Assembly (NCBI RefSeq): GCF_001654985.1
Contig: NZ_LXEU01000043.1
Coordinates: 1-64,000, forward strand
Reading direction: 5' to 3'
DNA from: Kluyvera georgiana ATCC 51603
Lineage (GTDB): Bacteria; Pseudomonadota; Gammaproteobacteria; Enterobacterales; Enterobacteriaceae
Length of the DNA stretch: 64,000 nucleotides
Every line of letters starts with the position of its first letter. Position 1 is the stretch's first letter. The notes under the pieces were generated by a model that did not search any database, was not told the DNA's origin, and saw only the letters and a list, made by a program, of their open reading frames with translations. Positions 39,398 through 49,569 of this stretch are shown one piece after another. The translations under genes and the position numbers were made by a program.

Positions 39398-41365
39398 ATG
39401 TCCATCGACACCATTTTCACGCCGCAGGATGAGCCATTCTATGCGGTGAAAACGCATGCCGCCGGGCCGCAGGGGGCGCTGCCGTTGACGCCGCAGATGC
39501 TGCTGGAGTCGCCGAGCGGCAATCTGTTTGGCATGACGCAAAACGCCGGAATGGGCTGGGATGCCAACAAACTGACCGGGCGTGAAGTATTGCTGATTGG
39601 CACTCAGGGCGGTATTCGCCACTCGGATGGTCGCCCGATCGCGCTGGGCTATCACACCGGACACTGGGAGATTGGCCTGCAAATGTCGGCGGCGGCGAAA
39701 GAGATTACGCGCCTGAGCGGCATTCCGTTTGCGGCATTTGTCAGCGACCCGTGCGATGGGCGCTCGCAGGGGACGCATGGAATGTTCGATTCGCTGCCTT
39801 ATCGTAACGATGCGGCGATCGTTTTTCGTCGTTTGATCCGTTCACTGCCGACGCGGCGCGCGGTAATTGGGGTGGCGACCTGCGATAAAGGACTGCCCGC
39901 GACGATGATCGCCCTGGCGTCGATGCACGATCTGCCGGTGATCCTCGTGCCGGGCGGGGCGACATTGCCACCCACCTTTGGTGAAGACGCCGGGAAGGTG
40001 CAAACCATTGGCGCGCGCTACGCCAATAACGAACTGAGCCTGAAAGAGGCATCGGAACTGGGTTGTCGCGCCTGCGCATCGCCCGGCGGTGGTTGCCAGT
40101 TCCTTGGCACTGCCGGGACTTCGCAGGTGGTGGCGGAAGCCTTGGGGCTGTCGTTGCCGCACTCGGCGCTGGCGCCGTCGGGCCAGGACGTGTGGCTGGA
40201 GATCGCCCGTCAGTCGGCGCGAGCGGTGATGGCGCTGGATGAAAAGGGGATTACTGCGCGCGATATCCTGACCGATAAAGCGATTGTGAATGCGATGGTG
40301 GTGCACGCGGCCTTTGGCGGATCGACGAACCTGCTGCTGCATATTCCGGCTATCGCTCATGCGGCGAAGTGCACCCTGCCGGATGTCGCGCAGTGGAGCG
40401 CCATTAACCGTAAAGTGCCACGGTTGGTGAGCGTTCTGCCTAACGGGCCGGATTATCATCCCACGGTACGCGCATTCCTTGCGGGCGGCGTGCCGGAGGT
40501 GATGCTGCACCTGCGTCGGCTCGGGTTGCTGCATGAAGATGTGATGACGGTTACCGGGCAGACGCTCGGTGAAAACCTGGACTGGTGGGCGCGCTCCGAG
40601 CGCCGGGCGAAGTTCCGTCAGTGCCTGCGTGACCAGGATGGCGTGGAGCCGGATGAGGTGATCCTGTCGCCGGAAGGCGCCAAAGCGAAAGGGATGACAT
40701 CAACGGTGGCCTTCCCGGTAGGCAATATCGCGCCGGAAGGTTCGGTGATCAAAGCCACGGCGATCGATCCTTCCGTTGTCGATGAAGACGGTGTGTATCG
40801 CCATACGGGCGCGGCGCGGGTATTTGTCTCGGAAGAGGCGGCGATCAAAGCCATCAAACAGGGGCACATCCAGCAGGGCGATATTATGGTGATCATCGGC
40901 GGCGGTCCGTCGGGCACCGGGATGGAAGAGACCTATCAGCTCACGTCCGCGCTGAAACATATTTCATGGGGGAAAACCGTGTCGCTGATTACGGACGCGC
41001 GTTTCTCGGGCGTTTCTACCGGCGCATGTTTAGGGCACGTTGCGCCGGAAGCGCTGGCAGGCGGGCCGATTGGCAAACTGCGCGATGGGGATATGATCGA
41101 GATAATTGTTGATCGCCTGTCGCTCAAAGGAAGCGTGAACTTTATCGGCAGCGCGGAGGGGCGTATGGGGCCGAAAGAGGGCGCAGCCGTGCTGGCGGAA
41201 CGCGATCTGCATCCCGGTCTGAAGGCGCATGACTACCTACCGGACGATACGCGTCTGTGGGCGGCGTTGCAGGCGGTCAGCGGTGGCGCCTGGAAGGGCT
41301 GTATTTATGATACGGATAAAATTATCGAGGTGATTAACGCCGGTAAAAAAGCGCTGGGTCTTTAA
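39398..41365 (+). CDS. yagF: Sugar-acid (D-xylonate) dehydratase, IlvD/Edd family
   Basis: The 655-residue IlvD/Edd-family enzyme matches E. coli YagF/YjhG, which dehydrates D-xylonate to 2-keto-3-deoxyxylonate. Fe-S ligand cysteines are seen in [11 protein letters not shown] and [17 protein letters not shown], and the [12 protein letters not shown] motif of the C-terminal domain is intact. ATG 39398 follows GGGAGAG and gives the E. coli length; an in-frame start at 39368 lies inside yagE. The product is the substrate of the aldolase encoded just upstream. Confidence 0.9.
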   Translation: MSIDTIFTPQDEPFYAVKTHAAGPQGALPLTPQMLLESPSGNLFGMTQNAGMGWDANKLTGREVLLIGTQGGIRHSDGRPIALGYHTGHWEIGLQMSAAAKEITRLSGIPFAAFVSDPCDGRSQGTHGMFDSLPYRNDAAIVFRRLIRSLPTRRAVIGVATCDKGLPATMIALASMHDLPVILVPGGATLPPTFGEDAGKVQTIGARYANNELSLKEASELGCRACASPGGGCQFLGTAGTSQVVAEALGLSLPHSALAPSGQDVWLEIARQSARAVMALDEKGITARDILTDKAIVNAMVVHAAFGGSTNLLLHIPAIAHAAKCTLPDVAQWSAINRKVPRLVSVLPNGPDYHPTVRAFLAGGVPEVMLHLRRLGLLHEDVMTVTGQTLGENLDWWARSERRAKFRQCLRDQDGVEPDEVILSPEGAKAKGMTSTVAFPVGNIAPEGSVIKATAIDPSVVDEDGVYRHTGAARVFVSEEAAIKAIKQGHIQQGDIMVIIGGGPSGTGMEETYQLTSALKHISWGKTVSLITDARFSGVSTGACLGHVAPEALAGGPIGKLRDGDMIEIIVDRLSLKGSVNFIGSAEGRMGPKEGAAVLAERDLHPGLKAHDYLPDDTRLWAALQAVSGGAWKGCIYDTDKIIEVINAGKKALGL

Positions 41366-41695
41366 TTTATTAAAACCCATTTAAAATGCCGCTAAATAAA
41401 TATATTTAGCGGCCAATAATCTATTTGTGGAAATATATTATCCTTTCCGGGAGGATTTACTGTTGCTGCTTTCTGGCAAAGTGAATCGTTATCACAGAAG
41501 TTAAAATACATAATCAATAAAGCAAAAATGATAATTGTTGCTGCATACCATCCTTTCTTACAATCGATCTTGTAATAATTATCTAATAAGCATGCGAATA
41601 AAGGGTGTATTCCTCACAAATGCACAGGCAGGTATTTTATTTTGTAGGTCCCAGCCATTCGAAATGAATTCCTCTCATATAATCTGGAGGTAGCA
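41366..41695 (+). promoter_or_regulatory. yagF-yagG intergenic region with hairpin
   Basis: This 330-base AT-rich gap has an 11-pair hairpin, GCCGCTAAATA-AATA-TATTTAGCGGC (41388-41413), soon after the yagF stop, without a U-tract. It may attenuate or process the transcript. The gap is long enough for a separate yagGH promoter, as in E. coli; I see no second copy of the 38433 palindrome. GGAGG precedes ATG 41696. Confidence 0.5.
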
Positions 41696-43075
41696 ATGAA
41701 GTTAACCATGAAAGATAAAATCGGCTACGGGCTGGGTGATACCGCCTGCGGTTTTGTCTGGCAGGCCACCATGTTTTTACTGGCGTACTTCTATACGGAT
41801 GTCTTTGGCCTGTCAGCGGGTGTAATGGGCACGCTGTTTCTGGTTTCACGCGTGCTCGATGCGGTAACCGATCCGCTGATGGGGCTGGTGGTAGACCGCA
41901 CCCGTACCCGCTACGGCCAGTTCCGGCCGTATCTGCTGTGGGGGGCGATTCCATTTGGCATTGTCTGCGTATTAACGTTCTATACGCCGGACTTCTCGGC
42001 TAACGGCAAAATTATCTATGCCTCGATTACCTATATTTTACTGACCCTGGTTTATACCTTCGTCAACGTTCCATATTGTGCCATGCCTGGCGTGATTACC
42101 GCTGATCCGAAAGAGCGCCATGCGTTACAGTCGTGGCGCTTTTTCCTGGCGGCCGCCGGTTCATTAGCGATTAGCGGTATTGCGCTGCCGCTGGTTAATA
42201 TTATTGGTAAAGGCAATGAACAGCTCGGTTATTTCGGCGCAATGTGTGTGTTGGGCGTTTGTGGCGTGGTATTGCTGTTTGTCTGTTTCTTCACGACTAA
42301 AGAACGTTATACCTTTGATGTGCAACCGGGGGCTTCTGTTAAGCAAGACCTGAAGCTATTAATGGGCAACAGCCAGTGGCGTATCATGTGCGCCTTTAAA
42401 ATGATGGCGACGGGTTCCAACGTGGTACGCGGCGGCGCGACGCTCTATTTCGTGAAATACGTGATGGATCATCCTGAGCTGGCCACGCAGTTCCTGCTCT
42501 ACGGCAGCCTGGCGACTATGTTTGGCTCGCTCTGCTCGTCTCGCCTGCTCGGGCGCTTCGATCGCGTCACCTCGTTTAAATGGATTATCGGTATTTATTC
42601 ACTGATTAGCCTGAGTATTTTCTTTGTGCCGTCGGACAATATCGCGTTGATTTTCGCGCTGAATATTCTGTTCCTGTTTGTCTTTAACACAACGACGCCG
42701 CTGCAATGGCTGATGGCGTCCGATGTGGTGGATTACGAAGAGAGCCGCAGTGGGCGTCGCCTTGATGGCCTGGTCTTCTCGACGTATCTGTTCAGCCTGA
42801 AAATTGGCCTGGCGATCGGCGGCGCGTTGGTGGGCTGGATCCTCGCGTTCTCCAGCTATTCCGCCGGTAACGCCGTGCAGCCGGATAACGTGTTGACCAC
42901 TATTAAAATTCTCTTCTGTATCGTTCCCGTCGTGCTCTACGTCGGCATGTTTACGCTGCTGTCGTTCTACAAGCTGAGCAGCAAACGGGTAGAAGAGATC
43001 AGCCAGCAGCTGCAACGTCAGCGTACCGCACCGCCTGAAACGCAACCTGCCGATGCCGCTGCGGCGGTGAACTAA
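41696..43075 (+). CDS. yagG: GPH-family xyloside/xylonate symporter
   Basis: The 459-residue, 12-helix transporter is of the glycoside-pentoside-hexuronide (GPH, MelB) family. Signatures are IGYGLGDTACGFVWQ at the N-terminus, RVLDAVTDPLMGLVVDRT in helix 2 and its loop, and SDVVDYEESRSGRRLDGL in the central C-half loop. It matches E. coli YagG, paired with the beta-xylosidase YagH, and likely imports xylo-oligosaccharides with Na+ or H+. yagH begins 10 bases downstream. Confidence 0.9.
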   Translation: MKLTMKDKIGYGLGDTACGFVWQATMFLLAYFYTDVFGLSAGVMGTLFLVSRVLDAVTDPLMGLVVDRTRTRYGQFRPYLLWGAIPFGIVCVLTFYTPDFSANGKIIYASITYILLTLVYTFVNVPYCAMPGVITADPKERHALQSWRFFLAAAGSLAISGIALPLVNIIGKGNEQLGYFGAMCVLGVCGVVLLFVCFFTTKERYTFDVQPGASVKQDLKLLMGNSQWRIMCAFKMMATGSNVVRGGATLYFVKYVMDHPELATQFLLYGSLATMFGSLCSSRLLGRFDRVTSFKWIIGIYSLISLSIFFVPSDNIALIFALNILFLFVFNTTTPLQWLMASDVVDYEESRSGRRLDGLVFSTYLFSLKIGLAIGGALVGWILAFSSYSAGNAVQPDNVLTTIKILFCIVPVVLYVGMFTLLSFYKLSSKRVEEISQQLQRQRTAPPETQPADAAAAVN

Positions 43076-43085
43076 GGAGAGCATT

Positions 43086-44702
43086 ATGTACCAGATTGAA
43101 AACCCCATTTTGACCGGTTTCAACCCGGACCCATCGCTGTGTCGTGTAGGGGAAGACTATTACATCGCAACCTCGACCTTTGAGTGGTTCCCTGGTGTGC
43201 GTATTTACCACTCCCGCGATCTGAAAAACTGGTCGCTGGTCAGTACGCCGCTCAACACCGTGGCGCTGCTGGATATGAAAGGCGACCCGGATTCCGGCGG
43301 CATCTGGGCACCTTGTTTGAGTTACGCCGATGGAAAATTCTGGCTGCTTTATACTGATGTAAAAATCGTGGATTCGCCGTGGAAAAATGGCCGTAATTTC
43401 CTGGTCACCGCGCCGTCTATAGAGGGGCCGTGGAGCGACCCGATCCCGATGGGCAACGGCGGATTTGACCCTTCGCTGTTCCACGATACCGACGGGCGGA
43501 AATACTATATCTATCGCCCGTGGGGGCCGCGTCACCACAGCAACCCGCATAACACCATTGTGATGCAGGAATTTTTCGCCAACACGCAGAAGCTATCGCC
43601 AGAACGGACCACGCTCTTTACCGGCACGCCGTTGGGTTACACCGAAGGGGCGCATATTTATCGCCGCGAGGGTTACTACTATCTGCTGGTGGCGGAAGGT
43701 GGAACCAGCTATGAGCATGCGGTGGTGGTGCTGCGCGCTAAAACGCTGGCCGGGCCGTATGAGCTGCATCCGGACGTCAGCATGATGACCAGCTGGCATT
43801 TGCCGGAGAATCCGCTGCAAAAAAGCGGCCACGGCTCGCTGCTCGAAACCCATACCGGTGAATGGTATATGGCGTATCTGACCAGTCGTCCGCTGCATCT
43901 GCCGGGTATCCCGCGATTAGCAGCCGGTGGACGCGGATACTGCCCACTCGGGCGCGAGACGGGCATTACCCGCATTGAATGGCGCGATGGCTGGCCTTAC
44001 GTAGAAGGCGGCAAACACGCGGCGCTCACGGTACCGGGGCCACGGATGACGGAGCAGGTGGCTTTAGGCTCGGGGGCATGGCGCACCGATTTCGACAGCG
44101 ACAGGCTCGACCCGGAGCTGCAAACGCTGCGTATTCCGTTTGATGAAACGCTCGGTTCGCTCACCGCACGGCCGGGTTTTTTGCGCCTGTACGGCAATGA
44201 TTCTCTGAACTCCACTTTTACCCAATCTACCGTGGCTCGCCGCTGGCAGCATTTCCGTTTCCGCGCGGAAACGCAGATGGCCTTTTCACCACGTCATTTC
44301 CAGCAGAGCGCCGGGCTAACCTGTTATTACAACAGTAAAAACTGGACGTACTGTTTTATGGACCGGGAAGAAGATCGCGGGCGGACGCTCAAGATTATTC
44401 AGCTCGATCACAACGTGGCGCACTGGCATCTTTATGACAACCCGATTCCGGTACCGGATGAGGTGGAAAACGTCTGGCTGCGGGTGGAGGTGGATGCACT
44501 GACGTATTGCTATCGCTATTCATTCGATGGTGAGAACTGGCAGACCATCCCGCTGACGTTCGAAGCGTGGAAACTCTCCGATGACTACATCGGTGGCAGA
44601 GGTTTCTTTACCGGCGCGTTTGTGGGGCTGCACTGCGAGGATATCAGCGGCGATGGCTGCTACGCTGATTTTGCCTCGTTCTCTTATCAGCCAGAAAGTT
44701 AA
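43086..44702 (+). CDS. yagH: Beta-xylosidase, glycoside hydrolase family 43
   Basis: The 538-residue GH43 enzyme has an N-terminal five-bladed propeller and a C-terminal beta-sandwich. The catalytic triad can be placed: base Asp15 (GFNPDPS), the pKa-modulating Asp in GFDPSLFHD and the acid Glu in GYTEGAHIY. It has no signal peptide, so it acts on imported xylobiose and short xylo-oligosaccharides in the cytoplasm, which fits its partnership with the YagG symporter. It matches E. coli YagH and the XynB family. Confidence 0.93.
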   Translation: MYQIENPILTGFNPDPSLCRVGEDYYIATSTFEWFPGVRIYHSRDLKNWSLVSTPLNTVALLDMKGDPDSGGIWAPCLSYADGKFWLLYTDVKIVDSPWKNGRNFLVTAPSIEGPWSDPIPMGNGGFDPSLFHDTDGRKYYIYRPWGPRHHSNPHNTIVMQEFFANTQKLSPERTTLFTGTPLGYTEGAHIYRREGYYYLLVAEGGTSYEHAVVVLRAKTLAGPYELHPDVSMMTSWHLPENPLQKSGHGSLLETHTGEWYMAYLTSRPLHLPGIPRLAAGGRGYCPLGRETGITRIEWRDGWPYVEGGKHAALTVPGPRMTEQVALGSGAWRTDFDSDRLDPELQTLRIPFDETLGSLTARPGFLRLYGNDSLNSTFTQSTVARRWQHFRFRAETQMAFSPRHFQQSAGLTCYYNSKNWTYCFMDREEDRGRTLKIIQLDHNVAHWHLYDNPIPVPDEVENVWLRVEVDALTYCYRYSFDGENWQTIPLTFEAWKLSDDYIGGRGFFTGAFVGLHCEDISGDGCYADFASFSYQPES

Positions 44703-44714
44703 CTGTCGGCTGGG

Positions 44715-45476
44715 CTAGCGCTCGCGGTAGCCCAGCGTTTTCGATAACCCAAGCCCGGCGTCGATCAGCATCTGGCGATAGGTTTCCAGACTGTCGTCGT
44801 TGACGCGTGATGTCAGTGTTGAGAGGCTTAGCGCCGCGATGACTCGCGACTCATGGTTCCAGACTGGTACCGCGATGCAGCGCACGCCCGGCTCGTTTTC
44901 TTCGTTATCCATGGCGTAGCCGTTGCTGCGGGTTTCTTGCAAAGCGGCAAGCAGCGAGGCGCGACTGGTAAGCGTGGACGACGTAAAACCCTGATACACA
45001 TATCCCTCCAGTACGGCGGCACACTCTTCCTCGCTAAGCCAGGCCAGCAGTACCTTACCGATAGCCGTGGCGTGCACGGGCAATCGACGGCCAATGCGTG
45101 AATAGGCGATAGCCGCCTGCTTACCTTCGATTTTCTCGATGTAGACGCCTTCGTTACCGTCCAGAATACCCAGATGGGTGGTTTGTCCGGTTTCCTGAGA
45201 CAGGGTGGTGAGCCAGCTTTTCGCTTTCTGGCGGATATCCATGGTGCCGACCACAAAGTGCCCACGCTCAACCAGTTTCATTCCCAGGCGGTATTTGCCG
45301 TTTTCCGGATTCTGATCGATGTAGCCATGAAGCTGAAGGGTTTTAAGAAGCGAGTGGAGGGTGCTTTTGCTCAATCCCATCTGTTTGCTGATTTCGGTAA
45401 TTTTGAGTTCTGTTGCCTGCTCGTTAAACAGGTCGAGGATCTGCAAAGCGCGTTCAACAGACTGAATTATTGGCAT
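44715..45476 (-). CDS. yagI: IclR-family regulator of the xylonate/xyloside locus
   Basis: The 253-residue IclR protein has a winged helix (LKITEISKQMGLSKSTLHSL) and an effector-binding domain with GRRLPVHATAIGKVLLAW. It matches E. coli YagI, renamed XynR, reported as the xylonate-responsive regulator of yagEF and yagGH. It converges on yagH with a 12-base gap. A candidate operator is the palindrome at 38433-38449. Confidence 0.9.
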   Translation of the reverse strand: MPIIQSVERALQILDLFNEQATELKITEISKQMGLSKSTLHSLLKTLQLHGYIDQNPENGKYRLGMKLVERGHFVVGTMDIRQKAKSWLTTLSQETGQTTHLGILDGNEGVYIEKIEGKQAAIAYSRIGRRLPVHATAIGKVLLAWLSEEECAAVLEGYVYQGFTSSTLTSRASLLAALQETRSNGYAMDNEENEPGVRCIAVPVWNHESRVIAALSLSTLTSRVNDDSLETYRQMLIDAGLGLSKTLGYRER

Positions 45477-45646
45477 AATTTCCCACCGTCTACGAAGAAT
45501 TCTCCTTGCGTGAACGTACTATTTTCGTCGGGGAAAAGCAATGCCGGATAAACACAGCGTCACGCAAAGTGGCGACGCGCGGCTCTGGTGGTGTCATGTT
45601 CCCGTGACCGATTCGTTTTTATATATGCGTTAAATAGATAAAATAT

Positions 45647-45674
45647 AAAAAAATCCACGCAATTGCGTGGATTT
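45647..45674 (-). terminator. Rho-independent terminator of ychF
   Basis: On the minus strand AAATCCACGC-AATT-GCGTGGATTT is followed by a T-run. The stem is almost identical in sequence to the lacZ terminator at 31074-31105. Confidence 0.9.
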
Positions 45675-45732
45675 AAAGTTTATTTTCTGCTCTCCGGGAC
45701 GGTAAGAGACCGCCAGAAATAGCAGATTATAT

Positions 45733-46827
45733 TTACACGTTGAACAAGAAGTTCATCACATCGCCATCTTTAACGATGTAATCTTTCCCTTCTGCACGCA
45801 TCTTGCCGGCTTCTTTCGCGCCCTGCTCACCTTTATAGGTGATGAAGTCTTCAAACGCGATGGTTTGCGCGCGGATAAAGCCTTTTTCGAAGTCGGTGTG
45901 GATTTTACCCGCAGCCTGCGGTGCAGTTGCGCCAACAGGGATGGTCCATGCGCGGACTTCTTTCACGCCAGCGGTGAAGTAGGTTTGCAGGTTCAGCAGT
46001 TCATAACCGGCGCGGATCACGCGGTTCAGACCCGGCTCTTCGAGACCCATTTCAGCCATGAATTCTTCACGGTCAGCATCGTCGAGTTCTGCAATGTCGG
46101 CTTCAACGGCGGCGCAAACGGCGACCACAACAGAACCTTCAGCCGCGGCGATTTCGCGCACTTTATCGAGGTATGGATTGTTTTCAAAACCGTCTTCGTT
46201 GACGTTGGCGATATACATGGTTGGCTTCAGAGTCAGGAAGCTCAGGTATTTGATGGCCGCTTTATCTTCGTCTGTCAGCGTTTTCAGCGCGCGCAGCATG
46301 CCCGCGTTTTCCAGCTGTGGCAGGCATTTTTCCAGCGCGGCCAGCTCGGCTTTGGCGTCTTTGTCGCCGCCTTTCGCTTTCTTCTGCACGCGGTGAATCG
46401 CGCGTTCACAGGTGTCGAGGTCGGACAGCGCCAGTTCGGTGTTGATGACGTCGATGTCGTCAGCCGGATCCACTTTGTTGTTCACGTGGATGATGTTGTC
46501 GTTTTCAAAGCAGCGAACAACGTGGCCAATCGCTTCGGTTTCGCGGATGTTGGTCAGGAACTGGTTACCCAGACCTTCACCTTTGGAAGCGCCTTTTACC
46601 AGGCCCGCGATATCAACGAATTCCATGGTGGTTGGCAGGATGCGCTGCGGTTTAACGATTTCCGCCAGCTGGTCCAGACGCGGATCGGGCATCGGAACAA
46701 CGCCTGTGTTCGGCTCGATAGTACAGAACGGGAAGTTCGCCGCTTCAATACCCGCTTTGGTGAGCGCGTTGAACAGGGTGGATTTGCCTACGTTTGGCAA
46801 ACCAACGATACCGCATTTGAATCCCAT
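45733..46827 (-). CDS. ychF: Redox-regulated ATPase YchF (OLA1 family)
   Basis: YchF is a ribosome-associated P-loop NTPase that prefers ATP. The 364-residue protein has G1 GLPNVGKS (9-16), G3 DIAGL, and the atypical NVNE in place of NKxD that explains ATP preference, then a coiled-coil insert (about 135-195) and a C-terminal TGS domain. It forms a pair with pth, 115 bases upstream on the same strand, as in E. coli. Confidence 0.97.
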   Translation of the reverse strand: MGFKCGIVGLPNVGKSTLFNALTKAGIEAANFPFCTIEPNTGVVPMPDPRLDQLAEIVKPQRILPTTMEFVDIAGLVKGASKGEGLGNQFLTNIRETEAIGHVVRCFENDNIIHVNNKVDPADDIDVINTELALSDLDTCERAIHRVQKKAKGGDKDAKAELAALEKCLPQLENAGMLRALKTLTDEDKAAIKYLSFLTLKPTMYIANVNEDGFENNPYLDKVREIAAAEGSVVVAVCAAVEADIAELDDADREEFMAEMGLEEPGLNRVIRAGYELLNLQTYFTAGVKEVRAWTIPVGATAPQAAGKIHTDFEKGFIRAQTIAFEDFITYKGEQGAKEAGKMRAEGKDYIVKDGDVMNFLFNV

Positions 46828-46942
46828 GTTTAAATCACCTTAATCTTTTGATATTCAATCTGTTATAGAGAACAGATTGTAGAAAAGTAAATAACTCAGA
46901 CCATTATACACGTCATGCGAGAAAAATACCGCAGTCGTCGGT

Positions 46943-47527
46943 CTATTGCGCCTTAAAAGCGTGTAATCGGTTGGTTGCTTTAGTCAATCCATCTTTTAGC
47001 CAGATCTCTGTACAGCGCGCCGCTTCGTCTACCGCATCGTCGATCAACTTCTGCTCCGCTGCCTGAGGTTTTCCCAGCACAAAACCCACAACTTTGTTTT
47101 TATCGCCCGGATGGCCAATTCCAATGCGTAAGCGATGAAAATTAGGGTTATTGCCCAGTTTGCTGATGATGTCCTTCAGACCGTTATGGCCGCCGTGTCC
47201 GCCGCCGAGTTTGAACTTCGCCACGCCTGGAGGGAGATCCAACTCGTCGTGAGCCACCAGAATTTCATCCGGATTAATACGATAGAAGGTTGCCAGCGCC
47301 GCCACGGCTTTACCGCTGAGGTTCATAAAGGTGGTTGGCACCAACAGGCGTACATCTTCCCCGGCCAGATTAATGCGGGAGGTGTAGCCAAAAAACTTAC
47401 TTTCTTCACGCAGCGGGGCGCGAAAGCGCTCTGCCAGTAAATCGACGTACCATGCGCCCGCGTTATGACGCGTTCCCGCGTACTCTGCGCCGGGATTCGC
47501 CAGGCCGACAATCAGTTTAATCGTCAC
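46943..47527 (-). CDS. pth: Peptidyl-tRNA hydrolase
   Basis: Pth releases tRNA from prematurely dropped peptidyl-tRNA, an essential step. The 194-residue sequence matches E. coli Pth: Asn11 and catalytic His21 in [19 protein letters not shown], the Asp of [11 protein letters not shown], and [12 protein letters not shown]. Gene order pth-ychF is the conserved one. Confidence 0.97.
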   Translation of the reverse strand: MTIKLIVGLANPGAEYAGTRHNAGAWYVDLLAERFRAPLREESKFFGYTSRINLAGEDVRLLVPTTFMNLSGKAVAALATFYRINPDEILVAHDELDLPPGVAKFKLGGGHGGHNGLKDIISKLGNNPNFHRLRIGIGHPGDKNKVVGFVLGKPQAAEQKLIDDAVDEAARCTEIWLKDGLTKATNRLHAFKAQ

Positions 47528-47805
47528 GTTTTTGTTCCTGAGTGGGCAATCTTTCCGGCGGCTAGTTTACGTTGTGACGACGCGCTTGACAAAAATTAGC
47601 GCTGAAAGGGCTGAAAACTGAATAGTTGATGTGCGGAATAATATTGTTTGAAAAGTATTTCAGTCACTTAAATGTAAAGTTATGTTGATGATATGTTCAC
47701 GTTTGTGATCGGGCACGCACTTATCCACAGCGCTGTTGTCTATACTTTACACACAAGGAATAGGGATATATCCCTAAACCCAAAGCAATCTACGGAGGTG
47801 ACACT

Positions 47806-48090
47806 ATGAAACGCAAAAACGCTTCGTTACTCGGTAATGTGCTCATGGGGTTAGGTTTGGTCGTTATGATCGGCGGTGTAGGTTACTCCATTTTAAACCA
47901 ATTGCCGCAGCTTAACCTGCCTCAGTTTTTTGCGCATGGGGCGATTTTAAGCATCTTCGTTGGCGCGATTCTTTGGCTGACCGGTGCACGTATCGGCGGG
48001 CATGAGCAGGTGAGTGATAAGTACTGGTGGGTTCGTCATTACGATAAACGCTGCCGCCGCGGTGGTGGAACATCGCACCGTCATAGCTAA
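47806..48090 (+). CDS. ychH: Stress-induced membrane protein YchH
   Basis: The 94-residue protein has two membrane helices (about residues 8-30 and 42-62) and a basic tail, as E. coli YchH, which is induced in stress and biofilm conditions. ATG 47806 is preceded by GGAGGTG. A partial CRP-like site (TGTGATCGGGCACGCA) at 47704-47719 agrees with CRP control reported in E. coli, though its right half is poor. In E. coli dauA comes next; here 12.6 kb of accessory DNA intervenes. Confidence 0.93.
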   Translation: MKRKNASLLGNVLMGLGLVVMIGGVGYSILNQLPQLNLPQFFAHGAILSIFVGAILWLTGARIGGHEQVSDKYWWVRHYDKRCRRGGGTSHRHS

Positions 48091-48129
48091 ATAAATGGCG
48101 CCATGAGGGCGCCTGCAAACAGATAACAA

Positions 48130-48158
48130 AGTCCCGGTCGTCAGGCCGGGACTTTTTG
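48130..48158 (+). terminator. Rho-independent terminator after ychH
   Basis: AGTCCCGG, a loop, CCGGGACT and TTTTT form a good terminator on the plus strand, between convergent ychH and the aspartokinase gene. A smaller GGCGCC/GGCGCC stem lies just before it at about 48096-48115. Confidence 0.88.
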
Positions 48159-48169
48159 CTTTTATAGAC

Positions 48170-49534
48170 TTATGACTCGAACAGCTGGAGATGCAGGGCC
48201 TTGATGGCGCTATCGGCCTCGTCGGCTGGCAGCAGGAAGCACAGATTATTACTGGATGCGCCGTGGCAGACCATACGTACCGCATGTTCTTCAAGCCAGG
48301 CAAAAACATCTTTAAATACGCCGGATGCCTGCGTGAGCTGATTCCCGACCAGCGTGACCAGCGCCAGCCCGGTTTCCACTTCAACACGACAGTGGGAAGA
48401 GAGCTCGGTAAATAATGACGTGGTTAGCGTATGGTCCTCACCTGAGGTGGCGTGAGTAGAGTCCAGCGCCAGCGCGATGCTGTTTTCAGAGGTTGTGACC
48501 AGGTCGGCTGCGACAGAATGGCGCGCTAACAGGGTAAACATCTGGGCTAAGAAGTGGCATGACGGCTGCGCGTCGAGGCTGTGTAAGCGCAGTAGCGTCT
48601 GCTTACGTCGCACTGCCACCGCACGATAACGCGGCGGGTTCTCCGTCGTGCTGCACACCAGCGTGCCGCCGGCAGCGGTATTTTTACTCGAGCCGACAAA
48701 TACCGGAATGTTTTTGCGCATGGCAGGCAGCAACGTTGCCGGATGAAGCACTTTCGCGCCGTAGGCCGCCATATCGCTGGCCTCGGAAAACGAGATGCGA
48801 TCGATACGTTTGGCATTTGGCGCAATGCGCGGATCGGTGGTGTAGATTCCCGCTACGTCGGTCCAGATATCAACCCGACCGGCATTCAGCGCTTCGCCGA
48901 GCAGTGAGGCCGTGTAATCGCTGCCGCCGCGACCCAGGGTTGTGGTATGGCCCTGCGCGTCACGACCAATAAACCCCTGAGTAATAATGATGGCTTGCTC
49001 CAGACGCGGACGCAGATGCGTCTCGGCCAGCGCCGCCAGCGCATCGATATCGGGGGCTGCACAACCATAGGTGTCGTCAGTGCGAATTACGCTACGGGCG
49101 TCAAACCAGCTGGCCTCTGCCTCACGTTCACGCAGCACTTCGGTGAACAGCAGGGAAGACATTAGCTCACCGTGGCTGACCAGTTCATCACTCAGCGCGG
49201 CGGATGGCGATGTGGCCGCCGTTTGCGCCAGGTGACCGATATTATCGAGGAGATTATCAATTTCCTTGCTGATAACGGACGGCTGCTTCAGGCGGGAAAT
49301 AATATTGTACTGAATAGTACGTAACGTCTCGAGTTTGTCTAATTGCTGACGACTTTCCAGACCTTCAGAAAGCTCGACCAGGAGATTCGTGACGCCTGCC
49401 GAAGCAGAGAGAACAACTAAACGAACGTTGGGATCAGCAAGAACAATGCTGGCACTGCGGTTCATCGCGTCAAAGTCAGCGACGCTGGTGCCGCCAAATT
49501 TGGCAACGATGAAATGTGGATAAATGCGAGTCAT
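48170..49534 (-). CDS. lysC-like: Aspartokinase III paralogue linked to diaminopropane synthesis
   Basis: The 454-residue monofunctional aspartokinase aligns with E. coli LysC throughout: kinase core with AKFGGTSVADFDAMNRS, LSDELVSHGE and TTLGRGGSDYTA, then two ACT domains. It would phosphorylate aspartate, the first step toward aspartate semialdehyde. By my recollection of E. coli LysC, several lysine-site residues differ here: Met318 to Ala, His320 to Pro, Gly323 to His, Ser338 to Ala, Val339 to Ala, Thr352 to Ala and Glu250 to Asp; changes at 250, 318, 323 and 352 are known to give feedback resistance. Asp340, Thr344, Ser345 and Glu346 are kept. It is divergent from dat-ddc, whose substrate derives from its product, so a dedicated supply role is likely. 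A standard lysC is expected elsewhere. Confidence 0.88.
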   Translation of the reverse strand: MTRIYPHFIVAKFGGTSVADFDAMNRSASIVLADPNVRLVVLSASAGVTNLLVELSEGLESRQQLDKLETLRTIQYNIISRLKQPSVISKEIDNLLDNIGHLAQTAATSPSAALSDELVSHGELMSSLLFTEVLREREAEASWFDARSVIRTDDTYGCAAPDIDALAALAETHLRPRLEQAIIITQGFIGRDAQGHTTTLGRGGSDYTASLLGEALNAGRVDIWTDVAGIYTTDPRIAPNAKRIDRISFSEASDMAAYGAKVLHPATLLPAMRKNIPVFVGSSKNTAAGGTLVCSTTENPPRYRAVAVRRKQTLLRLHSLDAQPSCHFLAQMFTLLARHSVAADLVTTSENSIALALDSTHATSGEDHTLTTSLFTELSSHCRVEVETGLALVTLVGNQLTQASGVFKDVFAWLEEHAVRMVCHGASSNNLCFLLPADEADSAIKALHLQLFES

Positions 49535-49569
49535 AACAATCTCATATCAGGGCGCCATCATTTAATGGC

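Noticed and set aside
38021-45640. CP4-6-like prophage around the yag genes
   Set aside because: No integrase, repressor, structural phage gene or attachment repeat seen.
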